The translations under genes were made by a program, and so were the position numbers. A stretch of DNA of 64,000 nt, taken from positions 31,628,043 through 31,692,042 of the forward strand of contig NC_074723.1 in NCBI RefSeq assembly GCF_947242115.1. The letters run 5' to 3'. Positions 23,901 through 36,300 of the stretch are shown here, in pieces. The stretch's first letter is position 1, and each line of letters starts with the position of its first letter. The notes under the pieces were generated by a model that was not told where the DNA came from, searched no databases, and saw nothing but the letters and a program-made list of their open reading frames with translations. The DNA comes from Biomphalaria glabrata (taxonomy: Eukaryota; Mollusca; Gastropoda; Planorbidae).

Positions 23901-26900
23901 GAGTTCAACCTACCTGATATAAATTGGAAAACACTAACCATAGATAAACACCAAAACCTTAAGGACATAAATGAGCTTTTCATAGAAACTTTACACAACC
24001 TAAGTTTAGATCAAATCATTAAAAAGCCAACTAGATTAAACAACACATTAGATCTCTTCTTAACCAACAGACCTGGATTAGTAGTTGATTATGAAATTAT
24101 CCCTGGTCTATCAGACCATGAGATCATAAAAATACACAGTCAGATAAAAGCATTAGCCAATACAAAGCCCAAAAGAAAAATCTTACTCTGGAATAAATGT
24201 AACCTGACACAACTACACCAAGCTGCACTAAACTTTCAACAAACATTCTTATTAGAAAAAGACATTAACCAACCAGTCGATGACCTCTGGAATTTCATTA
24301 AAAACCATCTTAAAAGCATTATAGAAAATCATATATCAACTAAATATACATCAAACAAAATAAATAAATGCTGGTTTAATAATAGACTAAAGAAGCTTTG
24401 TAAACAGAAGGTAAACCTATATAAAAAATTTAAAGAAACTAATGCAAAAAGAGTTTACAAAAAGTATATAAAAATTAAACACTTAACCCAAAAAGTAAGC
24501 AGACAGCTGCAGAGTGAATACATAAACAATGTAATATCTAAAGATAACAACAAAAACCTATGGTCATACATTAAGTCTAAGAAAATGGAAACAACAGGCA
24601 TAGCGCCATTAAAAGATGAACATAACATAATACATAATGATAATGAAACTAAAGCAAACATTCTAAACAAATACTTTGCATCAGCATTCTCAGCCCCAGG
24701 AGACAAAGACATATTACTGAATTTGAACCAAGTAAACAACATAGAAGATATAGTAGTACAAGAAAATGGAATTCAAAAACTATTAGCCAACACCAAACCA
24801 AATAAAGCTTCTGGACCTGATGGTATTCCAGCTAGATTACTCAAAGAACTAAGCAATGAGCTAGCCCCAGTGTTCAAAATACTCTTTCAGGCTTCACTTA
24901 ACCAGGGCAGAGTACCAAAGGACTGGAAAGAAGCTAATGTCACCCCCCTATTTAAAAAAGGAGAAAAATCTGACCCAGGAAACTACAGACCATTATCACT
25001 TACCAGCATCACATGTAAAATCCTAGAACACATAATATGTAGTAACATCATTAACCACTTAGACAAACATAATGTCCTCACACCATACCAACATGGCTTT
25101 AGGAAATATAGATCATGTGAAACACAACTAATAGGACTAATTGATGATTTTTCAAAAGGTTTAGATAATAGTGAACAAATAGATGCTATCTTACTAGATT
25201 TTTCTAAGGCTTTTGACAAAGTTCACCACCATAGTTTGCTTAAAAAATTAAAATATTTCGGCATTAATGGTCCACTGCATCAGTGGATTAAAGATTTTCT
25301 GATAGGGAGAGAACAAACTGTAATAATATGTAATATGTAATATGTAATATGTAAATAATTAATGGCTCTAAATCAACACCGATAACAGTAAACTACTATT
25401 TTTAATTTACATAAATGATTTACCAAATTGCATTTGTTCAGGAACAAAAGTCAGATTATTTGCAGACGATTGCATAATATATAGAACAATAAAAACAACA
25501 CAAGACACAGATATTTTACAAAGAGAATTAGATGAATTACTGAAATGGGAATCAAATTGGAGCATGTCTTTCCACCCAGAAAAATGTCAGTTGTTAAGAG
25601 TAACAAAAAAACTAAAACAAATTAATTCCACTTATCTTATTCATGGCAAACCAGTAACACAGACTAAAAACGCAAAATACCTAGGTGTTATAATAAATGA
25701 AAAACTATCATGGAATCCACATATTGATGAAACTACAAAAAAATCAAACAAAGCATTAGGATTTATTAAAAGAAATTTCTATAAATCAAATAAGAACATA
25801 AAACTAAAATGTTATTTAACCTTGGTTAGGCCAATAATAGAATATGCATCCTCCGTTTGGGACCCCTCAACTCAAGAAAACATTAAGAAACTGGAACAGA
25901 CACAAAATAGAGCAGTGAGATTCATAACAAACGAATATTCACATTTGACTAGAGTAACACCTTTAGTAAAATCACTAAATTTAGAAAGCCTTCAGGACAG
26001 AAGGCTCAAACGTAAAGTAGCAATCATACATAAAACACTGAACCATAATCTTCAAATACAAAAACAAAATTTAATAAAATACTCTGAAAGACACAAAGAT
26101 AAAGGCACATTCCTCGTCCCATATGCTAGGACAAATGTGTACAAATACTCCTTCTTCCCTAGTGCTATTAGAGCATGGAATGGGTTGCCTGAGCTAGCCA
26201 GGAAAACCAGTGACTTGGCAGAATTCAAGTCATTGGTTAATATGCATGACTAAATGCATGACGTGTAGGACGTAATCATCTTCTTTTTTGAAGTAACGTC
26301 TGTATTATATAAGATAAGATAAAAAGGAATGCGCACCGCTGCAATTTCCAGAGGTTAGTATTTGTATAACTAGAAAAACTGGTTTGTATGCTTTGTATTG
26401 ATCGACTCGAAAGTTTTCATAAGTGTTGTAACTTTTGCTTTTTTGCTGGTTTTAAATACCCAGATGGACGCGTTCTTTGCGCCTTAGATGTTCCATCTAA
26501 ATAAAAAACCTAGGTCTCAGAGTCCCTACAAAAAATGTGGTGATTTTGTTAAAAAAAGCGAAGAGACCTATATCGCCAAACTCTCGTTTAAAGACTACCA
26601 AAAGCGCTGTTAGCCTAAGCCAGATGGTTGTTTATTTATCTAGACATTGACGCATCGTTGTACTCTGAGATGCCTTGTACGTGAAGTGGTCATAAACATC
26701 TTACATCTGTGAGTTACTGTAGGTGCGGAGCTTGGTGTTAATACCCAGCGCTGGGTCGGACACCAATCACGTTTGGGGGGGGGGGGGATGACAGCATGCC
26801 GAGCTTAAAAGAGGTCGATGTAGAAGAGGCTACCCCTCTCACAAACACACGGAGGGCTCTGCGAAGATCAAATCAGTCGCCATTTTGCCCTCACTGGCAT

Positions 26901-29202
26901 AGAAGAAAGCAGTTGTCAGCTGGTGGCTTCTGAAAGAGACAGCGGGAGAGATTCACGAAGGTCGCAAGACAAATTTTTAAGACCAAAGGAAAACACTTGC
27001 CGAAAACAGGCGTAGACGACGAAAGGTTAACTAGACTACAGACTGAGACAGGCTTGTCTGTACCAGATGTGGTAAAATATGTAAATATCAACTTGGTTTG
27101 AGTGGTCACGTGAAATACTGCTCTCATCCGTAATCTTAGGAAAAGAAGACGATGTCTTATATAAATACCCAAATGAACTTTTACTGTTATAATATTTTTT
27201 ATGATATGCCAATTAGTTTACTTTTTTTCAATACATGTAGGCCTAGCTGGCATTGCTATTCTTTAGTTGATACGCCAGGAGAGCTTTAACTTTGAAGAGA
27301 TATTATAAATTGCATTTGCAACCAATTCGTTTTCTCTTCTAAGTCTATCAGCAAGTTAGATGGAAACAAGATTGTAGAAGACGCCACTGCTGAGAATGGG
27401 CTGAAGCTGAACATTGTTAGAGAAATCATCAATGGAGAATTAAAAATGGTAAAAGTATATTACGTTCTTACTTTTCTTCAGACATTTTTATTTAATAAAG
27501 GCAAATCTATAGATAGCTAAGTTTTTGTGTATCCTGGGTCGTATCGTTGATAAACAAGCGTTGAATTTTTTTTTCGCACTTTTCAGAATTAAATTTCTCT
27601 TTAGCTTGTTGACATCATGCACACAAAACAAAGAATGGACCTCATTCACCAATCGTAAACAAACAACATTTAGCGACGTGATTCTCTCTCTTCTATACAA
27701 ATTACGATCTAATTTTAATCAGATAGTTCGTCCATCGTGGTTCGATGAAGACCACTTTGTCATCCAGGGGGCTGAGGGCTTTGCACTGGGGTTTTATGCC
27801 TCCTCATGTGGCTGGTGAGACATGTGAGCCCGGAATGTTCGGTCGCACACTGGGCAGGTTATTCCAGCTGGAGCTAGTGTCGTTTGGCTTGCTTTAATAC
27901 ACAATGGCTATCACCTCCCCCTTTTTTTTTTTTTTCGTTGTTTTATCAATATTATCACGTGACTAAATGTTGTTTTTTTTACGATTGGTGAATGAGGTCC
28001 ATTATTATTTAGGTTGGCAGAAGTGAACTTTTGATATAGCGGTCTGGAACGTGCTGATTCATGTTTTGTTAGGGACAGTGAATAACTGTGCAAAGTTTCA
28101 ACTTGATCCGAGAATGAGACGTGGGAGAAATAACGTGTTCAAAATGTGTACCAGACTATAAATGGCACCTCCTGTCTCGGAAGACAATGGATACGACCAC
28201 GTAATTCACTGGCTTTGTTTTCGTCTTGAGACGGGGCAGAATCTGATGTGACTGATCAAGCCAAATCTGGAGCGGCAGAGTTTGCCACAGTATGTGCATG
28301 TATATGCATCTGCCCTAGGGCTAGCTGACAGTGCAGCTTTCTTTTTCTTTCTTGATATAAGCTTTGTAGTAATAAAGCTTGTCTTCGAACATGAAGTCTA
28401 ATGCGAAGTGCAGTGCTACATGTGGCAACGCCCGCAGTCCCAGCTGCGACCTACACATTTTGCCATTGGTCAATTTAGATTTTCTTTTTGCCGTCCACGT
28501 CTGTCCTCGTCAGAGAATTTGCTTTTAGCTTCGAAAGTGTATCCATTGGCATTTGTAGGCCTACGTGATCTCCAGCTGTCTCGTTCGGAAGACGCCCACT
28601 GTTTTTATGTCAGTTAAAGCAAGTTGGCGGCTAAGCTGGTCTTTAAATCGTTACGCCGATCGCCTTTCAGCTAACATAAAAGATTGCCTTTGGCATATGG
28701 TCGTGCCCCATGCGGGATAGGGTATGACAATATAAATATAACTCACCAAAATCGTGTTTCGACATAATTAAACAGACAGGTTCATTCATGTATTGACATA
28801 ATTGACAGACAGGTGGAACTGTGTATTGACATAATTGACAATCAATCTTGTATGGAAATAAAAATTGTAGGTCAAATATCAAATCTACTATTCACTAAGC
28901 TTTATTAATGAAGCCCAGCGACTTGGAGAAATGGGTAACTCTAGCAGAGCTTTAGTTTTTTATTGGAAGGGAGTGAGGAGGATAGTCCCGGGGTTTGAAC
29001 ACTGCCAGCCGTCACCCTCAGCCGTACTGCGAGAGGTTTTGGCTAGAGTATATTAATCTTCAATTCTGAAGGAACATTTGGGAAAAAAAGAAAGTCTATG
29101 GTAATAAATGTAATAATAATGTAGAAACTGATTTTTATTTGACTGTTACAGGTGACCACCTCACAGGCAGGCGAGATGACACAGTACTTCAAGAGATGTT
29201 GA
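20933..29202 (+). CDS. Fatty-acid-binding protein (FABP family)
   Basis: An intracellular lipid carrier of the FABP/CRABP beta-barrel family, binding fatty acids or retinoids in the cytosol. Four coding exons in the classic FABP layout: 20933-21008, 23245-23420, 27344-27448 and 29152-29202 (TGA). They join in phases 1, 0 and 0 to give 135 residues, the usual FABP size. The start MEAFLGKWKADTSRD matches the family signature around the first beta strand. Residues 47-85 carry the EIVKSGSGYRAEM and NEFQLGKEI strands, and exon 3 gives KLDGNKIVEDATAENG and IVREIINGELKM, as in family members. The C-terminus (MTQYFKRC) lacks the usual Arg-X-Tyr motif, so ligand contacts may differ. Intron 2 holds a 2.6 kb LINE, and a LINE ends about 150 bp before the start codon. 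The exact family member cannot be named. Confidence 0.88.
21035..21170 (+). repeat. Dispersed repeat, copy without (CTGT)n
   Basis: It shares the CATTCTCGGATTACGTTGAA and AATTAATTACTGGTAATT words with the repeat at 2400-2600. Lies in FABP intron 1. Confidence 0.5.
21227..21321 (+). mobile_element. 95-bp TTAA-flanked MITE, copy 1
   Basis: Inverted ends CCCTTAAAA...TTTTAAGGG are flanked on both sides by TTAA (21223-21226, 21322-21325), the target preference of piggyBac-type transposases. No coding capacity. Lies in FABP intron 1. Confidence 0.8.
21446..21690 (+). repeat. tRNA-derived SINE, family 1
   Basis: GGTGGCTGAGCGGTAAAGCGC head, GGGCGCCTCTGAGTCCATCC body, GGTCTGAAAGGGGAAC tail. The CCGTGGGCCACAGAAAC block is deleted in this copy. 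Lies in FABP intron 1. Confidence 0.88.
22153..22230 (+). repeat. tRNA-derived SINE, family 1, head only
   Basis: Only the tRNA-like start (GGCTGAGCGGTAAAGCCC, then TTAAGCTTCTGAA) is recognisable. Confidence 0.5.
22662..22756 (-). mobile_element. 95-bp TTAA-flanked MITE, copy 2
   Basis: Exactly the same length as copy 1 and in the opposite orientation, with ends CCCTTAAGA and CTTTAAGGG and TTAA at 22658-22661 and 22757-22760. It shares the internal CATACAAAATGGAATTAC word when read on the minus strand. Same intron as copy 1. Confidence 0.8.
22895..23115. repeat. Degenerate hAT-like element
   Basis: A GTGGTGTCCAAACTACG left end and a GGTCGGTCACCAC right end, with GGCCCAACGG inside, recall decayed hAT-like termini. 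No clean target duplication. Confidence 0.35.
23466..23635. repeat. hAT-like fragment
   Basis: A GCGGGCCATTTCCGGCCCGC block and the GAGACTCGTGTCGGAAATG word correspond to the terminal part of the elements at 4.7 and 11 kb. Confidence 0.5.
23740..26325 (+). mobile_element. LINE family B (Jockey/CR1-like), 5' truncated
   Basis: It starts inside the endonuclease (IIGSIYRPPNSS, then FWIMGEFNLPDINW and LSDHEII) and runs through a 503-codon frame with RT motifs (NYRPLSLTSITCKILEHI, AILLDFSKAFDKVHH) to 25340. A (TAATATG)n expansion and frame loss then interrupt RT motif 4. FADDCIIYR follows near 25460, and a second frame at 25564-26253 gives the C-terminus ending KSLVNMHD. The 3' tail has AAGTAACGTCTGTATTATAT. 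It is inserted in FABP intron 2 in the sense direction. Copies of its tail lie at 16128-16425 and 53534-54405. Confidence 0.92.
26326..26725. other. FABP intron 2, no element recognised
   Basis: Unassigned intron sequence after the LINE tail. Confidence 0.45.
26730..27140 (+). mobile_element. LINE family C, C-terminal fragment
   Basis: The plus strand encodes CTRCGKICKYQLGLSGHVKY followed by Cys and CSHP before a stop, a Cys-Cys-His-Cys finger typical of some LINE ORF2 tails. A G-run interrupts the upstream part. Lies in FABP intron 2. Confidence 0.65.
27634..28003 (+). mobile_element. MITE F copy 1, with insertion
   Basis: Long inverted ends AATGGACCTCATTCACCAAT and its inverse at 27984-28003, with ACAACATTTAGCGACGTGAT inside the left arm. 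About 200 bp in the middle (27722-27905) are foreign, from a LINE tail. Lies in FABP intron 3. Confidence 0.8.
27725..27905 (-). mobile_element. LINE C-terminal finger fragment inside MITE F
   Basis: The minus strand reads ITCPVCDRTFRAHMSHQPHE, a C2H2-like finger, then a stop. It resembles LINE ORF2 tails and sits inside the MITE at 27634-28003. Confidence 0.5.
28060..28145 (-). repeat. Dispersed repeat, minus copy
   Basis: Contains CAACTTGATCCGAGAATG and GGGAGAAATAACGTGTTCA, the inverse of the core at 2400-2600. Confidence 0.5.
28150..28720 (-). mobile_element. LINE family C relative, C-terminal fragment
   Basis: The minus strand encodes YTCTYCGKLCRSRFGLISH followed by IRFC, a Cys-X2-Cys...His-X4-Cys finger. 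A second related piece (RSQLGLRALPHV) lies near 28440, suggesting two overlapping or tandem tails. Lies in FABP intron 3. Confidence 0.65.
28955..29095 (+). repeat. Short repeat, SINE-like family 4
   Basis: Shares GGTTTGAAC, GCGAGAGGTTTTGGCTAG and TTAATCTTCA words with 56488-56645. The GGTTTGAAC word may be a decayed B box. Confidence 0.45.
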
Positions 29203-29397
29203 CTGGCAGATGTGGTCTATAACAGAGAACAATACAATGTGATGCAGACATCCTCCATTCTCCAACACTAGCCTAGCTCAAGGCTGAATATTCAACAATA
29301 CTATCAATTTCATTATTTTTTTTTAAATATTAAATAATACTTAAAACATGATCCTAAATGAGAACTGTGTGTGGATGAGTGTGTCTATGTATGTTTG

Positions 29398-29403
29398 AAT
29401 AAA
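29398..29403 (+). promoter_or_regulatory. Polyadenylation signal AATAAA
   Basis: About 195 bp after the FABP stop codon and on its strand; a plausible 3' end for that gene. Confidence 0.6.
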
Positions 29404-29504
29404 AACAAAATTAGAACTGCAAAAAAATTAATTGAAAGTTCAGCATTTAGTAAGGTAATTTAAATGAACATTAAATAATAAAATCGCATTCTGTCTTCAA
29501 GGCC

Positions 29505-29820
29505 CAAGATTAAGGAAGAGTAATGTAATGGTAATGTCTTTGATTCCGAAGATTAAGGATAAGTGTGCAGTGTTTCACATGACTACGCAAACCCAGTAGC
29601 GACCTACATATTTTTCAATACCTGATGCAGACAATGCCATTGTACGCAGGTGGTCTAAGTTTTCTTTCTGTCTTCTGCGCCTGTCTTCAATAAGAACTTT
29701 TCTTTGGGTCGCGAATGGATGTCCAGCGTCTGGCTCTTTCAGAGGCCATATGCTGCCAGCTACTTTCATCTATGCCATTGAGGGCGAAATGGCGCCTGGG
29801 TTATTCTTTATAGCGCTTAC
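29505..29820 (-). mobile_element. LINE family C, C-terminal fragment
   Basis: The minus strand gives KICRSLLGLRSHVKHC and, upstream, an ATQRKVLIEDRRRRQKENLD frame. It is broken by a stop inside the finger. It aligns with 5585-5840. Confidence 0.65.
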
Positions 29821-30345
29821 GGGGAAGGAAGTATACAGTATTAAATAATATTTGGTCTTTAAGGTCAGACAAAGGAACCAAATATATATTGTAAGCCCAA
29901 ATATACCAATACATCTTTTCCCTATGGTTAGAAAGAAAAACTCACAAAATTCTGTACATTTAACCAGAAAAAAACACTAGATTTAATCAACATTATTGGT
30001 TAAGAATTTTATTCACTTCCAGGGCAATAATATAGACAAGTACATTAAATAACACAATCAAATACAAACAGAATCATTCAAAACAAAACAAAAAAGAATT
30101 ACACATACATTGCATTTTTTTTTTCAAGAGTGCTTTGAAAGATAAGAAAGAGATGTCTTCCTTTTTTTTATCAAAATGTGAAGATTGGCTGAGGAAGATG
30201 TCATATTCATTATATTTAAATTTAGCTGAGATATCTTAAGCAATTAGTGTAGCGTGTGTTAACATCTCATTAAAAACACTGCTACAGTTGAGGAAGATCA
30301 ACTTTACTAATCAAGCCCCTAAATGACACATCATTATTATTAAGT
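29821..30345. other. No gene recognised
   Basis: AT-rich intergenic sequence between the FABP gene and the next LINE. Confidence 0.5.
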
Positions 30346-32865
30346 TTGATAATATCGGAACAAATGGGGCTTATACATAGGATAATGTTTGTAAAACATC
30401 TACTGGCGCTTTCATTGAGACCTTTTTATTTGCCACGAGACTTTGGGGTTATTTACATTGTCCTGGTTTATGTTCCGCCTACAGCCAAAACGGAAGTTGC
30501 AGCTGCAATAATCGCTGACGTAGTGCATGAGTTTCAGACAAGGTCACCGGACGCACCAGTAGTTATACTGGGTGATTTTAATAAATGCACCTTGAAGGTT
30601 GACCTACCCACCTTCTATCAACACATTTCATGTCCGACAAGAGAAAACAGAACTCTGGACTTATGTTATTGTAACATCAAAGGAGCATTCACATCTCGTG
30701 AAAAGCCACCACTAGGATCATCGGACCACAAAACAATACAACTGCTGCCTACCTACCGCACAAAACTTAAAGAAGGAAAAATCATTCAAAAAAACGTACA
30801 AGAATGGACACAAGACAATATTCTCAAACTACAGGGATGTCTAGACTGCACTGACTGGAGTTTGTTCAAAGAGACCACTTCAAATCTGGAAGAATGGGTC
30901 GACGCAGTGACAAATTACATCAAATTCTGTGAAAACATGTGTGTCAGTACTAAGAGCATCAAGATATACCCCAACAATAAACCATGGGTCACTGCAAAAA
31001 TAAAACGGGAAATAATCAAAAAGAAAAGAGCATTTATGAGTGGCGATGGACAGACAAGGAAAATTGCTCAACGAAATCTCAACGTCGTTCTTGAGGAAGG
31101 GAGGAGAAACTACCGCACCAAGCTGGAAGACTCAATTAATACAAGTGACATGAGACAGGCGTGGGGCATCATGAACAAAATGGCAGGAGCACAAGTCAAA
31201 TTTAAAAATAATCTTGCTACAAGAGACGAAAAAACATTGGCCAACGAGTTAAATGATTTCTATTGTCGCTTCGACACGAAAGATTTTAATTATCTAAGAC
31301 TCAAAGCCCTTGAGGATGTCAATGTTAACAACTGCTTAGAATTAGCGATTACTAAAGAGCAAGTTTGTAACATTTTCAAAAACGTCAACCCAATGAAAGC
31401 TGGTGGGCCTGATGGAATAAAAGGGCGAATCTTAAAAGAATGTGCTGAACAACTAGCTGAACCTTTCCAAGATATTTTTTCTACTTCATTACTAAACCAT
31501 GAGATACCACCTGTGTGGAAGTCATCTATAATTGTACCTGTGCCAAAGGTTTCCAAACCGAAGGAAATGAATGACTATAGACCTGTTTCACTTACTTCCA
31601 TTGTGTCTAAATGTTTAGAAAAATTGGTTAAAATGTTTCTTCTGAATGATCTTTGTAATAAGTTAGACCCTTTACAATTTGCTTACCAAAAGGGTAAAGG
31701 TGTAGACGATGCCATCCTAAATATTTTAAACTGTGTCTACAAACATCTGGACTTACCGAACACTTATGTAAGATTGCTCTTTATGGATTTCTCATCAGCT
31801 TTTAACACTATACAACTTCATTTACTCATTGAAAAGATGAAAGCGTTGCAGATTAGTCCATACATAATACTATGGGCTAATGAATTTTTGACCCAGAGAG
31901 CTCAGAGGGTTAGGGTAAACAATGTTGTATCTAATGAACGCATAGCTAACACAGGGGCGCCCCAGGGGGCTGTAACATCGCCATTGTGGTTCATTTTGTA
32001 CACCAATGATTTTCAATCCGATAGTTCTTGTTGCTCCTTCACAAAATTCGCTGATGATGCGGCTCTTCTTGCCCTGCTCTCAGAGAGCTCAGACGTAAAT
32101 GAGTATTTCAAAGAACTAGAACACATTGGGGAATACTGTAGAGATAATTTTTTATTATTAAATGTAAAAAAAACCAAAGAAATGATAATCGATTTTCGTA
32201 GGGACAAGAAGGGAAATGATATTGTTTCTGTAGCTGGAGAGACTATTGAAATTGTGCAAACCTTTAAATACCTTGGTACTATCCTAGACAATAAACTAAA
32301 TTTTACTGCAAATACTGATTATATCAGCAAAAAAGGGCAGCAAAGATTACGACTACTAAGAAAACTGTCCTCGTTTAATGTTAGCGAAAAGGCCTTGGCT
32401 ATGTTTTATCACGCTCACATCTGCAATATTTTAAGTTTCAATATCACTGCCTGGTATGGCAATCTGAGCATTAAAAATAAGAATAAACTTTATAGAATCC
32501 TAAATGCTGCTGGCAAAATCATTGGCAAAAAACAAACCCCATTTGGTCAGTTGTTTGAGACAAACATCTATAAAAAAGCTAACAAGATCCTCGAAATAAA
32601 GAATCACCCTTTGTGTCAGGATTTTGTGATTTTACCATCACAAAAGAGATACAAGACACCGATAGCAAAGACAAACAGACACAAACACTCTTTTGTTCCC
32701 CTGGCAATCAAATCATTAAATAAGAACAATCTGGTATAAACTTTGTCACATGTAAATTATGAGTGCGTCTGGTGTGAATGTACACTTTGGTTTCTTATAG
32801 TTATAATGTTTTTTGTTTGGTGTAATGCACAAATTGTAAGACAAATTTCCTTACGGATAATAAAG

Positions 32866-32896
<31 letters not shown>

Positions 32897-32900
32897 TAGA
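30346..32900 (+). mobile_element. CR1/L2/Rex1-like LINE, 797-codon frame
   Basis: One unbroken frame (30346-32739, 797 codons) begins partway through the APE endonuclease (RPFYLPRDFGVIYIVLVYVP, then VVILGDFNKC and SSDHKTIQLL) and contains the full RT: PMKAGGPDGIKGRIL, NDYRPVSLTSIVSKCLEKLV, LLFMDFSSAFNTIQ, TGAPQGAVTSPLWFILYTND and FTKFADDAALLALL. It lacks the first endonuclease motifs, so it is a 5'-truncated insertion whose remaining frame has not decayed. The 3' UTR ends GGATAATAAAG followed by (ATT)n, a CR1/L2-type tail. It lies tail to tail with FARSB, ending about 480 bp beyond the FARSB stop. A short 3' relative lies at 54630-54835. Confidence 0.92.
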
Positions 32901-33302
32901 GTTTAGCTGTTTTATGCAGGCCATGGCTTACAAGGATTTATATTACTAGCACAATGCCTGACCACCTTAGACTTGCCTAGATTCAATAAGAGTCTTTAAA
33001 AGAAAACATTCTCAGTCTCAACAAGGACTTGAACCTAGGAATAACAATTTTAATGACAAAATGTATCATTTATTTATTTCTAGATCTCCATTCCATTAAC
33101 TAAAACTTCACTAAAACATTGTTAAAAAAATAATTTAAAGCTTTAGATTTACCTGGTATTATATTGAAGATTCTTTAGTAAAAGTATTTTTATATAAAAC
33201 ATTTTTAAAAGGGAAGAAAAAGGATTGATTATTTTAAAATGTTTTTTGCTTCAATGAAAAAAAGAAACAGTAGACAATAACACAACAGTTTTCTATTCAT
33301 CA
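32901..33302. other. No gene recognised
   Basis: AT-rich spacer between the LINE tail and the FARSB polyadenylation signal. Confidence 0.5.
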
Positions 33303-33308
33303 TTTATT
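33303..33308 (-). promoter_or_regulatory. Polyadenylation signal AATAAA
   Basis: The hexamer on the minus strand lies about 70 bp after the FARSB stop codon. Confidence 0.7.
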
Positions 33309-33375
33309 TCTCTGTTAAACTGGATGGAAATTCTAGATGCAAAAATGGGATAAAAACTAAACTGATCAAAGAATC

Positions 33376-36300
33376 CTAAAGGAATGGTTCCACAGATATC
33401 TCCATGGCAGCACAAGGCATATTGAGCTCAAACTTTGTTATCACATCAGGGTGGAGGACTCCCAATGTACCAATCACTTTACCTCGGCACACAATTTTGG
33501 CACAACGTCCAGGAAAGAAAGTTGGATCTGTGTTGAGTGAAAGTAAGATGCAAGTGTTATTTTGAGATCAAACAAACTAGCAAATGAATAAATTGAATGC
33601 CAGGTTGAAAAACTGCTTGTGGACACTAAGTAATCACGCTTGGAATGATATTATTTTGATTTGAAAGTTAGAAGGTAAAATGACAAATGTCTGAACTAGA
33701 TTTATATTGATTGGTCATAGCATTATCACATATTGGTATTTATCTTTTATATGAAACAAAAAATTCAAGACCAAATTTCATGCCATTTCTTAACCAAAAT
33801 TAAGATAATATTAAATTGTGGTGTGTAAATATGGCTAAAATTGGTAAACATTCTTGAAAAAGAAAAAATTAAACTCTGTAAAAAAAACGTTTGAATAAAA
33901 CTATAAATGGCGTTTCTCTTCATCGTGATTAATGTCTACTGAACATTCTAAGAAGCAATGTAAAAGTTTGAAAACATGTTTTTTAAAAAAGATGAAATAT
34001 AATTACCATCTCCGGACTCCAGCTCATAGCCCATTGGGCCACCAAAAGGCACCTCAACCAACTGCATCACCCTGTCTAGAAGGCCATGAATGACCTCAAA
34101 CTCTGATGACCTGTTGTAGTTGACAGCACACAACCTCCTCTCATTTCTAGCTCCCACATCTGCAACAAAGGACGTGTCATTGATTTCTTACAGTGTCAAG
34201 TTCAAATTCAGTGTTTTAATGACATTTATAACAGAGTTTGGGTGACTCAGTACATAAACTGCTTGGTTATTTATCAAGAGGGCTCAAGTTCCAAACCTGA
34301 CTTGAGCTGAGTTGTGTTTGCTGAATGCCTAAGGGCAGCACAGCGACCTTCACCAGATACCCCTCTCCCCTAGATGTCCATAAAAGAGATTGGTCCACAG
34401 TGAACTGAGCATGCTTTGTGCATAAGAAATATACTAATCAAAATTTAGAAAATAAACATCATCAAATACCTTTTGAAGGATCTTGATAAATGACGTCTGA
34501 TATTTCAAACAGCCTAAGTGGCAATGACATGCCTTTATTGTGGAAGATAGTTTTCAAAATACCTGGCAATAGTGTAGTCCTGGCCACCTAGATCAGAAAC
34601 ACGTTATCTTTTAATTTTTCTATATTAACCTTAAAATATTTGAACAGCCAAAAAGTTAAGTGCTGTAAACTATGAAAAAAAAAAAAAAAATTAAAATCAC
34701 TAATTCAATACTTCTGAAAAACTTAACAAGCACATCTGTATGTTTCAATAAACTTTTAATGCACTGATGGTCTAACTAACAGAGAAGTGTTACTGTGAGA
34801 ATTTGTGCATTACTGGTTGATTATGGACTAAAGTTGAATTATTTAACCTTAATGGAACTCCTTTACCAATCGTAAATAAACACATTTAGCCACGTCATAA
34901 TATTGATAAAACAATTAAAAATATGTATCATGTGACAGCCTTTATGGATTACATAATTTGTATAGAAGATAAAGTGAATCATGTGGCTAAATGTTGTTTG
35001 TTTACGATTGGTGAATGAGGTCCTTTGGGGAAAAAAAAAGCGCTTTAATTACTGAACAAATGTGGAATGTAGAAAAAAAAATATTTTCAATTTAAAAATA
35101 TATATTTATTGCAAGAAAAATTAATACTTATGTTTGAAAATATTCTCAAGACTTATGATGACTTACAATTAACATAATAAAGACAATACAGTTTTAATTG
35201 CCATCTCAGAGAGATTTCTATATTTACAAAGAAAAAAAGATCTGTGTTTAAGTATACCTGGAACTCTGCAGTTTTGGGGTTGGCAATATGAACTGCTTTA
35301 GTGTCTTCAATTTTTTTACCAAGTTTGTCAGCAATATCGGCTTTAGAGCACTGAAAGTAACAGGACAAATGGTTACAATGACATACTAAGGATATGGGGA
35401 AAAGTGGATGGAGACAGTAACTGCTCTTAGCATATCAAAGCCTAAGATCATGGTGACTAAAGCTGAAACTCCTTACCAGAGCGAATGTTAGAACCTCTGT
35501 AAATCCACAAGCCGCTACATCTCTCCTTAATAAGTCAGACAATTTGTTGATAGGGAACTAGATGGAAGGAGGAAATATGAACAGGTGAAAACATACCATT
35601 CAACACAAAAACATTTAATCAAGAATATAACATTGATAAGGAGGCACTGTGGCTGAGCAGTATAGTGTTTGGCTTCCGAACCGAGGTACTGCGTTCGTAT
35701 CCTGGTAAAGACTGGGATTTTTATTTCCAGGATCTTTAGCTGCCTCTGAGTCCACTTAGCTCTAATGGGTACCAGACATTGCCAAGGTGGTTGGTCGTTG
35801 CGCTGGCCACATGACACCCTCATTAACAGTGGGCCACAGAAACAGATGACCTTTACATCAACTGCCCTAGAGATCGCAAGGTCTGAAAGGGAAACTTTAC
35901 TTCTTTACTATGACATTGATTTGGTACTTGCCAAGAGAATGGTTAAAATGATACTTAGAAACAACTCTAATTGTAAGGTGAATTTCCTCCAGGCTAATAA
36001 AAAAGATTAATAATTATTATTAAAAGTAGTACATTCGCATGTGAAAAAAGTTAATCCTGTCTGGGGTTCAGAATTTGTAGGGTGAATATTTTAATTATCC
36101 AACTTAAAATTTTAAATATATGACTAACATATAAATCAACTTTGTTTTTTTTTCAAGCTGATAATAGACAGTTAAGAGATTAGTGACTACAGACATAAAA
36201 AAACAGGTTCCAAAATATTGTGCCCCAATATTCCATCAAATAACAGACCTGTTCAGCTATACAATTTGTGTTTGGTATAGTCTTCACTATATTGTTGAAA

